Shown here piece by piece: positions 1 through 7,803 of a stretch of DNA of 21,066 nt. Positions within the stretch are counted from its first letter, which is position 1; each line of letters begins with the position of its first letter. The translations under genes and the position numbers were made by a program. Source of the stretch: Janthinobacterium sp. Its GTDB lineage: Bacteria; Pseudomonadota; Gammaproteobacteria; Burkholderiales; Burkholderiaceae_D. Under the pieces are notes generated by a model that worked only from the letters and a program-made list of their open reading frames with translations, did not search any database and was not told the DNA's origin. The stretch is from assembly GCA_003482555.1 (NCBI GenBank), contig DMYQ01000081.1:17462-38527 (forward strand), written 5' to 3'.

Positions 1-2
1 TT

Positions 3-476
3 GCAAGCGCGTCCGTGGCGGCCAGCCCACCGGTCGCCGCGGCCACCCTGCCCGCCAGCGCGCCAGCGCCAGCAATTGCGGCCGTCCACCCGGCACCGGC
101 CAGCTTCGCCATGCCCGCGCCACCGCCTTCCTCGGCCGGCTTGCTGCAAACCGTGCTGGCGTTGAGCTTCGTGCTGGCCCTGCTGTTCGGTCTGGCCTGG
201 TGCATGAAACGCTACGGCCCCAAGGCGCCGGCCGGGAATGCGCGGCTGCGCTTGCTCAGTTCGCTCAGCCTGGGCGGTCGCGAGCGCATCCTGCTCATCG
301 AAGTGGCCGACCAGTGGATCGTCGTCGGCGCCGCGCCGGGACGGGTCAACGCCCTGGCCACCATGCCGCGCCAGGAAGACGATACGCCGGCCGGGATGTC
401 GCAACAGAACGGCCTGGCCGCGGCCAATTTTTCCGAATGGCTGAAACAAACCATCGACAAACGCAATGGGAAGTAG
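3..476 (+). CDS. fliO: FliO, flagellar export apparatus membrane protein (5' end beyond window)
   Basis: FliO is a small inner-membrane protein that helps FliP assemble into the core of the flagellar type III export gate. The reading frame is open to the left window edge, so the true start is probably outside. The first possible internal start is a GTG at 15. The visible part begins with an Ala/Pro-rich stretch. One hydrophobic segment follows (LLQTVLALSFVLALLFGLAW, about residues 43-62 counted from that GTG) and ends in a Lys/Arg stop-transfer. After it comes a cytoplasmic domain containing the LRLLSSLSLGGRERILLIEV core typical of FliO. It is the first of four consecutive plus-strand genes in the order fliO-fliP-fliQ-fliR, which is the main support for the name because FliO is poorly conserved. 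Confidence 0.9.
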   Translation, partial: ASASVAASPPVAAATLPASAPAPAIAAVHPAPASFAMPAPPPSSAGLLQTVLALSFVLALLFGLAWCMKRYGPKAPAGNARLRLLSSLSLGGRERILLIEVADQWIVVGAAPGRVNALATMPRQEDDTPAGMSQQNGLAAANFSEWLKQTIDKRNGK

Positions 477-483
477 GCAGCAG

Positions 484-1284
484 ATGCGGTACGCAACACA
501 TTCTCCACAATCCACACGATCGACCGGCCTGGCGCCGGCCCTGGGCCGTCTCCTGAAATGCCTGCTCCCGGTCGCCATGCTGGCACTACCCCTGTGGGCC
601 GCCGCCGATCCCGGCATTCCCGCCTTCAACAGTACCCCGGGCCCCGGCGGCGGGCAAAACTACACCCTGCCGGTCCAGACCCTGCTGTTGATGACCTCGC
701 TGTCCTTCTTGCCGGCGGCGCTATTGATGATGACCGGCTTCACCCGCATCATCATCGTGCTGTCGCTGCTGCGCCAGGCGCTGGGCACCCAGTCGGCGCC
801 GCCAAATCAAGTGATGGTGGGGCTGGCCCTGTTCCTGACCCTGTTCGTCATGGGGCCCGTGTTCGACAAGATTTACACGGAAGCGTATTTGCCGCTGCAG
901 GAAAACAAGATCAGCATGGCCGAGGCGATGAACAAGGGCGTCGAGCCCTTGAAAGTGTTCATGCTCAAGCAGACGCGCCAGGCCGACCTGGCCTTGTTCG
1001 TCAAGATGTCGCGCTCGCCCGCGCTGCAGGGGCCGGACGACGTGCCGCTGCGCATCCTCATTCCCGCCTTCGTCACCAGCGAATTGAAGACCGCCTTCCA
1101 GATCGGCTTCGCCATCTTCATCCCCTTCCTCATCATCGACATGGTCGTGGCCAGCGTGCTGATGTCGATGGGGATGATGATGATGTCGCCGGCCGTCATT
1201 TCCCTGCCCTTCAAGCTGATGCTGTTCGTGCTGGTGGACGGCTGGCAATTGCTGCTCGGCTCACTGTCTCAAAGTTTTTACTAA
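484..1284 (+). CDS. fliP: FliP, flagellar type III export gate protein
   Basis: FliP forms, with FliQ and FliR, the helical export-gate complex in the inner membrane through which rod, hook and filament subunits are secreted. I start at ATG 484 (266 residues) because GGGAAG lies about 10 bases upstream. An in-frame ATG at 466, overlapping fliO, has no comparable ribosome binding site. The protein has a cleavable signal peptide (hydrophobic core about residues 27-39, Ala-rich cleavage near 40-41), as FliP normally does. Long hydrophobic segments follow, including TLLLMTSLSFLPAALLMMTG, VMVGLALFLTLFVMGPVF and a Met-rich C-terminal pair ending in a conserved-looking DGWQLLLGSL stretch. Length and motifs match the family throughout. 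It lies 8 bases after fliO and 9 before fliQ, so it is surely cotranscribed. Confidence 0.97.
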   Translation: MRYATHSPQSTRSTGLAPALGRLLKCLLPVAMLALPLWAAADPGIPAFNSTPGPGGGQNYTLPVQTLLLMTSLSFLPAALLMMTGFTRIIIVLSLLRQALGTQSAPPNQVMVGLALFLTLFVMGPVFDKIYTEAYLPLQENKISMAEAMNKGVEPLKVFMLKQTRQADLALFVKMSRSPALQGPDDVPLRILIPAFVTSELKTAFQIGFAIFIPFLIIDMVVASVLMSMGMMMMSPAVISLPFKLMLFVLVDGWQLLLGSLSQSFY

Positions 1285-1293
1285 AGGCCAACG

Positions 1294-1563
1294 ATGACAC
1301 CGGAAAGCGTCATGACCCTGGGCCGCAACGCGATGGAAGTCACCCTGATGGTGTCGGCCCCGCTGTTGCTGGTGGCCCTCATCATCGGCTTGATCGTGAG
1401 TATTTTTCAAGCCGCCACGCAAATCAACGAGGCGACCCTGTCCTTCATTCCCAAGCTGGTCGGGATCTTCGTCGCCCTGGTGGTGGCCGGGCCGTGGATG
1501 TTGTCGGTCATGCTGGACTATATGCGCTCGGTATTTACCGGCATCCCCGGCCTGGTAGGCTGA
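1294..1563 (+). CDS. fliQ: FliQ, flagellar export gate protein
   Basis: FliQ is the small two-helix hairpin subunit that wraps around the FliP/FliR core of the export gate. The 89-residue length is the family norm. The sequence begins MTPESVMTLGRNAMEVTLMV and has two hydrophobic helices (about residues 17-38 and 55-78). These are separated by a short polar loop containing FQAATQINEATLSFIPK, the hallmark stretch of FliQ and its virulence homologues. AAAGG at the end of fliP supplies the ribosome binding site, and the gene sits between fliP and fliR with gaps of 9 and 1 bases, which implies translational coupling. No anomaly was seen. Confidence 0.97.
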   Translation: MTPESVMTLGRNAMEVTLMVSAPLLLVALIIGLIVSIFQAATQINEATLSFIPKLVGIFVALVVAGPWMLSVMLDYMRSVFTGIPGLVG

Positions 1564-1564
1564 A

Positions 1565-2383
1565 GTGCTGACCCTGTCGAGCGCCGAACTCAACACCTGG
1601 ATCGCGGCGCTGCTGTGGCCGCTCAGCCGCATCCTGGGCCTGGTCGCCAGCGCTCCCCTGTTCGGCAACGCCAGCGTGCCCGCTTCGGTCAAGCTGGGCC
1701 TCGGTCTGTTGCTGGCGATGATCATCGCGCCCACCGTGCCGGCGCTGCCGGCGGCCGACCCGCTATCCCTGGCCGGCTTGCTGATACTGATCCAGGAAAT
1801 GCTGATCGGCCTGGCAATGGGTTTTGCGATACGGATCGTCTTCGCGGCCGTCGAAATGGCCGGTGAAATCAGCAGCCTGACCATGGGCCTGGGCTTCGCC
1901 ACGTTTTTCGATCCGCAGTCGCAGGGACGCTCGTCGGCCATCAGCCAGTTCCTGGCCCTGCTGGCGACCATGGCCTTCATCGCCACCAACGCCCACCTGG
2001 CACTATTGTCGGCGCTGGCCGAAAGCTTCGTCAGCCTGCCGATTTCAGCCAGCCCCGTGGGCGGCGCCGGCTTCAAGCAACTGGCCGACTACGGCGCCAA
2101 GATCTTCAGCTCCGGCGTGCAAATTTCCCTGCCCATCGTCGCCGCCCTCTTGATCACCAACGTCGCGCTCGGGATACTCACGCGGGCCGCGCCGCAACTG
2201 AATCTGTTCGGCATCGGCTTCCCGATCACCCTCACCATCGGCATGCTGGTGATCAGCCTGACCCTGCCCTACCTGTCCATGCCCATACAAAATCTGTTCC
2301 TGGACGGCCTGGAAACGAGCCGCAAGCTGCCGCGCACCTGGTCGCAACCGACCGCGCCGGCCAGCATCCCCATCAAGCGGTGA
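1565..2383 (+). CDS. fliR: FliR, flagellar export gate protein
   Basis: FliR completes the FliP-FliQ-FliR export gate and contacts FlhB. The 272-residue protein is almost entirely hydrophobic, with about six membrane segments, and carries family features such as the SRILGLVASAPLFGNASVP stretch near the N terminus and GLGFATFFDPQSQGRSSAIS in the middle. The start is a GTG one base after the fliQ stop, with GGTAGGC just upstream, consistent with coupling to fliQ. The C terminus is rich in Pro, Thr and Arg and not hydrophobic. The last 11 bases overlap the 3' end of the convergent flgL gene, and no terminator is visible between the two, so each transcript probably reads into the other gene. Confidence 0.96.
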   Translation: MLTLSSAELNTWIAALLWPLSRILGLVASAPLFGNASVPASVKLGLGLLLAMIIAPTVPALPAADPLSLAGLLILIQEMLIGLAMGFAIRIVFAAVEMAGEISSLTMGLGFATFFDPQSQGRSSAISQFLALLATMAFIATNAHLALLSALAESFVSLPISASPVGGAGFKQLADYGAKIFSSGVQISLPIVAALLITNVALGILTRAAPQLNLFGIGFPITLTIGMLVISLTLPYLSMPIQNLFLDGLETSRKLPRTWSQPTAPASIPIKR

Positions 2384-3617
2384 TGTAGTTAAACAGCGAC
2401 AGGCCGGACATCTGGGTGAAGGATTTTTGCGCCGCCTGCAAGGTCGTCTGCTGTTGCGTGAACAGGGAAATGGCGGCCACCGTGTTCAAGTCTTGCAAGC
2501 CGGACAGAGTGGTCGCGTACTGCAGGTTGATGTCGTCGCCGGCGGTGTCGAGGGTGTCGATTTCCTTCAGCCGGGAACCGACCGCGGCCTGGATCGTCAG
2601 CACATTGGTGGAAGCCGTGTCGATCAAATTGTGCGCCACGTTCAAGCCATTCGTCAGCGCCGCCTGGCCGGCCGCCCCGCTGCCCGGCGCACGCAAGACG
2701 GTGAGCAGGTTTTGCAGCGTGGTAAACACCGATTCCTTGGTGCTGGGCTGGAGCGTGAACTGGTCGCCATTGGCCGGCGCGCCCTTGATGTCCAATTGCT
2801 GCCCGTCGAAAGAGATCGACTGGCCGCTGACATACGGCACTTGCACGGCCGGGTTGGGCACGGGCACCCCCAGGGTGGTGTCGGTGACGGCATAGGTGGT
2901 GGCGCCGCCCGCGCCCGGGGCCACGGTGAAGGTGATCGCGTACTGGTGCCCCGTCAGCAGGGCCGCGTTGGCCACCGAGCCGGCGGAAACGATGCCGGAA
3001 CCGCCGCGCGCGAAATTGCCCGGCGCGGCCGCCGTGGCGAAGGTGCCGTTGCCGGTCAAATTGCTGTCGAAGACGTCGCTGCCGGAATCGCTGACCGGCA
3101 CGCTGCGCGCCGACGCCACCTGCAATATGCGCTGGCCCTGGTCGCCCTGGTAGGCGGCGCCGGTGGCCGTCTGTGTATAGGGCACGGTGGTCGACTTGAA
3201 GCCGGAAAACAGGTAGCCGCCGGCGCCGTCGGCCGTGTTCGCCTGCGCCAGCATGTCGCTGATATTGCCCTGCAACTGGGTCGCCAGTGAAGCGCGGTCG
3301 GTGTCGGTCAAGCCGCCGTTACCGGCGTGCACCACCAGTTCGGTGATACTGGTGAGCAAGGAATTGGTGCTATCGAGCGCATTCGTTTCTTGCGACAACA
3401 AATCCTTGGCATTGCTGCGATTCGTGACGAATTGCGTATTGATGGACTGCGCTTGCGTCACTTCCAGCGCGCGCGCGGTGGCGACCGGATCGTCGGCCGG
3501 GGTCAGGTTCTTGCGATTGCTCGACAACTGCATCTGGCTGCGGTTGAGCGCCGTTTGCAGGGAGTTCATCTGGGTGACGCCCGACTCGTAAATCGATTTT
3601 GTACTGATGCGCAACAT
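2373..3617 (-). CDS. flgL: FlgL, hook-filament junction protein
   Basis: FlgL (HAP3) joins the hook, via FlgK, to the flagellin filament outside the cell and is secreted through the flagellar export apparatus. The N terminus (MLRISTKSIYESGVTQMNSL, followed by a polar helix with LTPADDPVATARALEV) is diagnostic of the FlgL/flagellin D0-D1 helices. The C terminus (LQDLNTVAAISLFTQQQTTL then SLFNYITA) is the matching return helix. At 414 residues it is about 100 longer than the enterobacterial protein. The extra length lies in a Gly/Ala/Thr-rich central region (roughly residues 130-300) expected to be surface-exposed. AAGGAG sits a few bases before the ATG. It follows flgK by 51 bases in the same direction and probably shares the sigma28 promoter upstream of flgK. 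Confidence 0.96.
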   Translation of the reverse strand: MLRISTKSIYESGVTQMNSLQTALNRSQMQLSSNRKNLTPADDPVATARALEVTQAQSINTQFVTNRSNAKDLLSQETNALDSTNSLLTSITELVVHAGNGGLTDTDRASLATQLQGNISDMLAQANTADGAGGYLFSGFKSTTVPYTQTATGAAYQGDQGQRILQVASARSVPVSDSGSDVFDSNLTGNGTFATAAAPGNFARGGSGIVSAGSVANAALLTGHQYAITFTVAPGAGGATTYAVTDTTLGVPVPNPAVQVPYVSGQSISFDGQQLDIKGAPANGDQFTLQPSTKESVFTTLQNLLTVLRAPGSGAAGQAALTNGLNVAHNLIDTASTNVLTIQAAVGSRLKEIDTLDTAGDDINLQYATTLSGLQDLNTVAAISLFTQQQTTLQAAQKSFTQMSGLSLFNYITA

Positions 3618-3633
3618 GTCAAACTCCTTCGGC

Positions 3634-3658
3634 GATGCGTCGCCGCATCAAAAAAAAA
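3634..3658. repeat. Hairpin plus A-tract in the flgK-flgL gap
   Basis: GATGCG (3634-3639) and CGCATC (3644-3649) are a perfect 6-bp inverted repeat around a TCGC loop, followed on the plus strand by nine A residues (3650-3658). In the flgK-to-flgL direction of transcription the U-run comes before the hairpin rather than after it. It is therefore not an intrinsic terminator for this operon, and in the plus direction the hairpin is followed by A, not T. It may affect mRNA stability or the flgK:flgL ratio; that is inference. Confidence 0.5.
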
Positions 3659-3668
3659 CCCCGCGCCA

Positions 3669-5639
3669 TCAGCCGCCGCCCAGGCTCAGCAAAACGGAAA
3701 ACAATTGGCTGGCGATTTGCATGACCTTGCCGGCCGCCTGGTAGGCTTGCTGATACTTCAACAGATTGGCCGCTTCTTCGTCCAGGTTGACGCCCGACAC
3801 CGATTGCTGCTGTGCCGTGATCTGAGTCAGCAAGGTTGAACTGGCGGCGTTATTGGCTTGCACTTCGCGCGTCTTGTTGCCGACGAAGCTGACCGTCTGC
3901 GCATAGGCGCCCTGGAAAGTGGTCTTGCCGCCGTCCAGCACATTGCTCGTCTGCAGGGCGCCCAGCAGGGCCGCGTTGCGGTTGTCGCCCACCCCGCTGC
4001 TGTTCGGCCCCACCGTGAACTTGTCCTGGTCGCCGGGCGTGCCCGTGAAGGACACGTTGACGCCGCCGAAATTGATATTGTCGCCGGCGTGGAAGGGAAT
4101 GCTGGCGGTTCCGGCCGGATATACCGTGGCGACCCCGGCGTTGGTGACCGTGACGGCCTGGGCCGGGGGAAAACCGGCCAGGGAATTGCTTCCCTTGGTA
4201 TAAGTGAGGGTCAGCGGCGCGGTCAAAGCGTTGCCGGGCGTCAGATAATTCTTGTCGACGCTGCCGGGACTGATCTTGGCGCCGCCCGTGTTGGTGCCGG
4301 GATTGTTGGTGGTGATGGGGGCGGCCACGGCGATCTTGGTCGGATCGCTCAGGGCCACGCCCATGGCATAGGCGCCGCTCTTGGTCGGCTGCACCACGAA
4401 ATCGTCGCCCTGGGCGGCCGCGCCCGAGATCGAGTAATCCACCCCGTCTATGGTTTGCGGCACCGTCTGCGGATACGGATTGATCACCGTCGTTTGGCCG
4501 TCCGACTGGCGCGCGACGACGAAGTTGGTGCCGTCGTATTTGACATCGTAGTCGCTGGTGGTGAGTTTGCTGGGATCGCTGATCGTCGCCGTCACCGTCG
4601 TCGTGCTGGTCGGATTATTGCGCGCGTCGGCCGAGACGGTCACCGGCGGCGTCGTGAAAAAATTGCTGCCCGGCGCGCCGCCCTGGTCTTGCCCCAGCAC
4701 ATGCTGGGCGTTGAAGCTGCTGGTGATGCCAATCGCCACCCGTCCCAGCGAATTTTGCACCTGATCCAGGGTCTCGCTGCGAAACGACATCAAGCCGCCC
4801 AGGGAACCACCGTCGAGCGATTTTTCGGGCAAGATGGTGACATGGTTGTTGCCGCTCACGTAACCGACTTCGACCCTTGCCGGATCGGTCAGCGACGGCG
4901 TCGCCGCCAGCTGGAAGGATTTATTGCCCACCACCAGGGGCTGGCCGGAACCGATCGAAATATTGATGGTGTTGTTGTCGCCGGGCGTGGCCGTGGCTTT
5001 CACATACTTGTTGAGCTCATTGACCAACTGGTCGCGCTGGTCGAGCAAGTCGTTCGGCTGATCGCTGGGCCCGCCCGTCACCTTGGCGATGGCATCGTTG
5101 ATTTGGGCGAGTTGTTGCCCGTATGAATTGATCGCGCTCACGTTCGAGGTGATTTCCTCATTCACCCCCTGGCCGATGTCGTTCAAGCGCTGCGCCATCG
5201 CCTGAAAACTCGAGGCCAGCGAGTTGGCGCTCGACAGCATCGCCTGGCGCGCGGGAGTCGAGCCGGGGTTCGCGTTGATCGCTTGCACGCCGTTGAAAAA
5301 ATTCTGCATGGCCGGCGAGACCCCGGTGCCGGGGTCGGCCATCATATTGTCGATCTGGCTGATCTGGGTATTGTAGGCGTCCAGGGAACTGTTGCTGCTT
5401 TGCGCGGCGCGCACCTGGGAAGCCAGGAAATTATCGTAAAAACGTTTCACCTCCACCACCTGGGTACCGCTGCCGATAAAACTGCCGCCGCTGCCCTGGG
5501 CCGGCCCGGCGCCCTGCACCACCACCTGGCGGTTGTAGCCGTCCACATTGGAATTGGATATATTGTGGCCGGTCGTCGCCATGCCCACTTGCGCCGCGAG
5601 CAAGCCGCTCTTGCCAATATTGAGGAGATCTGTGCCCAT
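3669..5639 (-). CDS. flgK: FlgK, hook-associated protein 1
   Basis: FlgK (HAP1) is the secreted ring of subunits between the hook and FlgL. The 656-residue product starts MGTDLLNIGKSGLLAAQVGM and continues with ATTGHNISNSNVDGYNRQ, the family's N-terminal D0 helix and the NISNxNxxGYxRQ motif. It ends with SGVNLDEEAANLLKYQQAYQ and a short hydrophobic tail, the matching C-terminal helix. Between them is a long low-complexity Gly/Ser/Thr/Asn-rich region (roughly residues 330-580), which makes the protein about 100 residues longer than the enterobacterial one. A weak AGGTAG precedes the ATG. A sigma28 promoter lies 33 bases upstream of the start, so flgKL is a late, FliA-dependent unit separate from flgB-J, although readthrough from flgJ is possible. 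Confidence 0.96.
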   Translation of the reverse strand: MGTDLLNIGKSGLLAAQVGMATTGHNISNSNVDGYNRQVVVQGAGPAQGSGGSFIGSGTQVVEVKRFYDNFLASQVRAAQSSNSSLDAYNTQISQIDNMMADPGTGVSPAMQNFFNGVQAINANPGSTPARQAMLSSANSLASSFQAMAQRLNDIGQGVNEEITSNVSAINSYGQQLAQINDAIAKVTGGPSDQPNDLLDQRDQLVNELNKYVKATATPGDNNTINISIGSGQPLVVGNKSFQLAATPSLTDPARVEVGYVSGNNHVTILPEKSLDGGSLGGLMSFRSETLDQVQNSLGRVAIGITSSFNAQHVLGQDQGGAPGSNFFTTPPVTVSADARNNPTSTTTVTATISDPSKLTTSDYDVKYDGTNFVVARQSDGQTTVINPYPQTVPQTIDGVDYSISGAAAQGDDFVVQPTKSGAYAMGVALSDPTKIAVAAPITTNNPGTNTGGAKISPGSVDKNYLTPGNALTAPLTLTYTKGSNSLAGFPPAQAVTVTNAGVATVYPAGTASIPFHAGDNINFGGVNVSFTGTPGDQDKFTVGPNSSGVGDNRNAALLGALQTSNVLDGGKTTFQGAYAQTVSFVGNKTREVQANNAASSTLLTQITAQQQSVSGVNLDEEAANLLKYQQAYQAAGKVMQIASQLFSVLLSLGGG

Positions 5640-5672
5640 GATGTTTTTCTACCTAGTATCCTGTCTTATGTG

Positions 5673-5699
5673 TTTACGGCAGAAGCGCGCAAAACTTGA
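5673..5699 (-). promoter_or_regulatory. Sigma28 (FliA) promoter of flgKL
   Basis: On the minus strand TCAAGTTT (5699-5692) is followed by exactly 11 bases and then GCCGTAAA (5680-5673). This compares with the FliA consensus TAAAGTTT-N11-GCCGATAA: 7 of 8 at the -35 and 6 of 8 at the -10, with the canonical spacing. It lies 33 bases upstream of the flgK ATG and in the right direction. flgKL is a known late, FliA-driven unit in many flagellated proteobacteria, and the fliA gene is present in this window. Confidence 0.85.
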
Positions 5700-5709
5700 A
5701 GTTGCGCGC
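5685..5709. repeat. 8-bp inverted repeat in the flgJ-flgK gap
   Basis: GCGCGCAA (5685-5692) and TTGCGCGC (5702-5709) form a perfect 8-bp inverted repeat with a 9-base loop, just after the flgJ stop. In the minus direction it is followed by TTCTG, not a real T-run, so it is at best a weak or Rho-assisted terminator for the flgB-J transcript. The -35 element of the flgKL promoter lies in its loop and adjoining arm. Confidence 0.55.
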
Positions 5710-5731
5710 CCGGAATGCGCGTCAAGCGCAC

Positions 5732-6664
5732 TCAACCAAACAGCGATTGCTTGATGATACGGGTCAGCTTGGTGGCGTAATTCGGGTCGGTGGCATAGCC
5801 GGCGCGCTGCAAGCCCTGCGCGAAACTGCTGGCATCGCCGGCGCTGGCCATCACTTTTTCATAGCGCTTGTTGCCGCTGATTAACTTGGCGTAATCCTGG
5901 AAGCTTTCGCCATACGAATCGTAGGCGCGGAATTTTCCCATCGTCGTGTGCGGGCTGCCATTCACGTATTCGGTGGTGACGGCCATGGCAACCTTGCCCT
6001 TCCACTCAGGCCCGGCCTTGATGCCGAACAGATTGTGGCTGGGCGCGCCGCTCTGGGTGCGGATTTCGCGCTTGCCCCAACCCGTCTCCAGCGCCGCCTG
6101 ACCCAGCATGAACTTGGCGGGAATGCCGGTCGCGCGGCTGACCTGCTCGGCCGCGGCGCCCAGCTTATCCTGGAAGGCGCGCACATGGGGCGCTTGCGCG
6201 CCCCTGACGACGCTGGCCGGGGCGGCCTTGTCGACGGCGGGCACGGCCGCGCCGGCCGTGGCGCCCTGCTTGCGGAAGGCTTCCAGCGCGGCCGCCATGT
6301 TGGAGGCGCGCGGGCTGACGGCGGTGTCGGCCGCGGCCGCGGCCGCATCGTCGGGCGCGGCCACGGCTTGCGTCATCTGGCGCATCAGCATGTCGGCCAG
6401 GCCGGTGCCGCGCTTGGCCAGGTTTTGGCTGGTCTGCTGATCCAGCATCGAGGTGTACATCTTGCTTTGCGAACTGTCCAGGGCGCCATCTTGCGGCGTG
6501 GCGTCGCGCATGCTCTTGAGCATCATATTGATGAACATGGCTTCGAACTGGGTCGCCGCCGTCTTCAGGGCGGCCGGATCGTTCGCCTTGGCCGACTGGC
6601 GCACGGCGTCGAAACCCTTGATATCGTAGGCGGCGTTGCCGGAAAGGTCGGTTTGGCTGATCAT
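5732..6664 (-). CDS. flgJ: FlgJ, rod-cap protein with peptidoglycan hydrolase domain
   Basis: FlgJ caps the growing rod and opens the peptidoglycan layer in the periplasm. The 310-residue protein shows both family domains. Residues about 15-100 form the rod-scaffold domain, with AATQFEAMFINMMLKSMRDA and the SKMYTSMLDQQTSQNLAKRG stretch. An Ala-rich linker covers about 101-160. The C-terminal glucosaminidase-type domain (about 160-310) contains LGQAALETGWGKRE, in which Glu193 is the expected catalytic acid, and SHNLFGIKAG. This two-domain form is usual in beta- and gammaproteobacteria, whereas many other lineages have only the first domain. GAGGG lies about 8 bases before the ATG. It is 9 bases downstream of flgI and is the last gene of the flgB-J run. 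Confidence 0.96.
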   Translation of the reverse strand: MISQTDLSGNAAYDIKGFDAVRQSAKANDPAALKTAATQFEAMFINMMLKSMRDATPQDGALDSSQSKMYTSMLDQQTSQNLAKRGTGLADMLMRQMTQAVAAPDDAAAAAADTAVSPRASNMAAALEAFRKQGATAGAAVPAVDKAAPASVVRGAQAPHVRAFQDKLGAAAEQVSRATGIPAKFMLGQAALETGWGKREIRTQSGAPSHNLFGIKAGPEWKGKVAMAVTTEYVNGSPHTTMGKFRAYDSYGESFQDYAKLISGNKRYEKVMASAGDASSFAQGLQRAGYATDPNYATKLTRIIKQSLFG

Positions 6665-6673
6665 GGCGCGCCC

Positions 6674-7801
6674 TCAGATTATTTCAAGTTCGGCGCGCAG
6701 GGACCCGGCGGCCTTCATTGCTTGCAAAATCGCCAGCAAGTCTTGCGGCGAGGCGCCGATCGCATTCAAAGCCTTGACCACCTCGGCCAGGTTGGCGCCC
6801 GCCTTGAGCATGACCACCCGCCCCGGTTCCTTCTTGATATCGATCTGCGCCGTCTGGCCCGCCACCGTTTGCCCGCCCGAGAGCGGGTTGGGCTGGCTGA
6901 CCGCCGGTTCGGCGCTGATGCTGACCGACAGATTGCCGTGTGAAATGGCGCAAGTGTCGAGCGTGACGGCCTGGTTCATCACCACCGAACCGGTGCGCGC
7001 GTTCAGGATGACCTTGGCCGCCATCTGCGCCGGCGTCACGTCCAGGCTTTCCAGCGCGCCTATGAAGGCGACGCGCTGATCCGGGCTGGACGGCGACTGC
7101 ACGCGGATCACGCGCCCGTCCAGCGCGGCCGCGATGCCGCCGCCGAAATGCTTGTTGATGGCGTCGACGACCCGGCTGGCCGTGGAAAAGTCGGTATTGT
7201 TCAACTCCAGGCGGATGCCGCCGGCGTCGCCCAGGGTGGTGGCCACCGCCCGCTCCACCGTGGCGCCCGAGGAAATCCGGCCCACGCTCAAATGGTTGAT
7301 TTGTACCGAGCTGCCGGCCGCCTGGGCGCCCACGCCGCCGACCAGCACATTGCCCTGCGCCATGGCGTAAATCTGGCCATCGGCGCCTTTCAGGGGCGTC
7401 ATCAGCAAGGTGCCGCCGCGTATGCTCTTGGCGTTACCCATGGACGAGACCGTCACATCGAGGGTCTGGCCCGGCTGGGCGAAGGCGGGCAGCGCGGTGG
7501 TGACCATCACGGCCGCCACGTTTTTCAATTGCAAGGTGGTGCCTTGCGGTAAATTCACGCCCAATTGCTGCAGCATCGACACCACGCTTTGCACCGTGAA
7601 CGGGGTTTGCGTGGTCTGGTCGCCGCTGCCGTCGAGGCCGACGACCAGGCCGTAACCCATCAGCTGATTCTGGCGCACGCCGGCGATGCTGGCCAAATCC
7701 TTCAAGCGTTCGGCGTGGGCGGCTGGCGCGGCCAGCGGGCCGCACAGGGACAGCGAGCACAGGGCCAGGACCCGCAGGGTGCGTGGAAAGGTGGTTGCCA
7801 T
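6674..7801 (-). CDS. flgI: FlgI, flagellar P-ring protein
   Basis: FlgI is the periplasmic protein that polymerises into the P ring around the rod in the peptidoglycan layer, with help from FlgA. From ATG 7801 the product is 375 residues. It has a signal peptide with an LRVLALCSLSLCGPLAAP core and AHA cleavage near residue 32. The strongly conserved ERLKDLASIAGVRQNQLMGY and LVVGLDGSGDQTTQTPFTVQ segments follow. A TTG two codons upstream (7807) is also in frame and overlaps the flgH stop; I prefer the ATG. The ribosome binding site is weak either way, so coupling to flgH is likely. The C terminus contains LLAILQAMKAAGSLRAELEI, typical of the family. Confidence 0.96.
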   Translation of the reverse strand: MATTFPRTLRVLALCSLSLCGPLAAPAAHAERLKDLASIAGVRQNQLMGYGLVVGLDGSGDQTTQTPFTVQSVVSMLQQLGVNLPQGTTLQLKNVAAVMVTTALPAFAQPGQTLDVTVSSMGNAKSIRGGTLLMTPLKGADGQIYAMAQGNVLVGGVGAQAAGSSVQINHLSVGRISSGATVERAVATTLGDAGGIRLELNNTDFSTASRVVDAINKHFGGGIAAALDGRVIRVQSPSSPDQRVAFIGALESLDVTPAQMAAKVILNARTGSVVMNQAVTLDTCAISHGNLSVSISAEPAVSQPNPLSGGQTVAGQTAQIDIKKEPGRVVMLKAGANLAEVVKALNAIGASPQDLLAILQAMKAAGSLRAELEII

Positions 7802-7803
7802 GA

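Noticed and set aside
3634..3658. Hairpin plus A/T run as a terminator between flgK and flgL
   Set aside because: In the direction of transcription the U-run comes before the stem; on the other strand the stem is followed by A. Neither strand gives an intrinsic terminator.
3858..5126. 422-codon open frame on the plus strand opposite flgK
   Set aside because: Antisense shadow of a long, low-stop GC-rich gene; no motif, no ribosome binding site, no flagellar or other family feature.
5472..5479. GCCGATAA on the plus strand inside flgK as a sigma28 -10 element
   Set aside because: The bases at the proper -35 position (5453-5460) read CCACCACC, nothing like TAAAGTTT, and no plus-strand gene follows.
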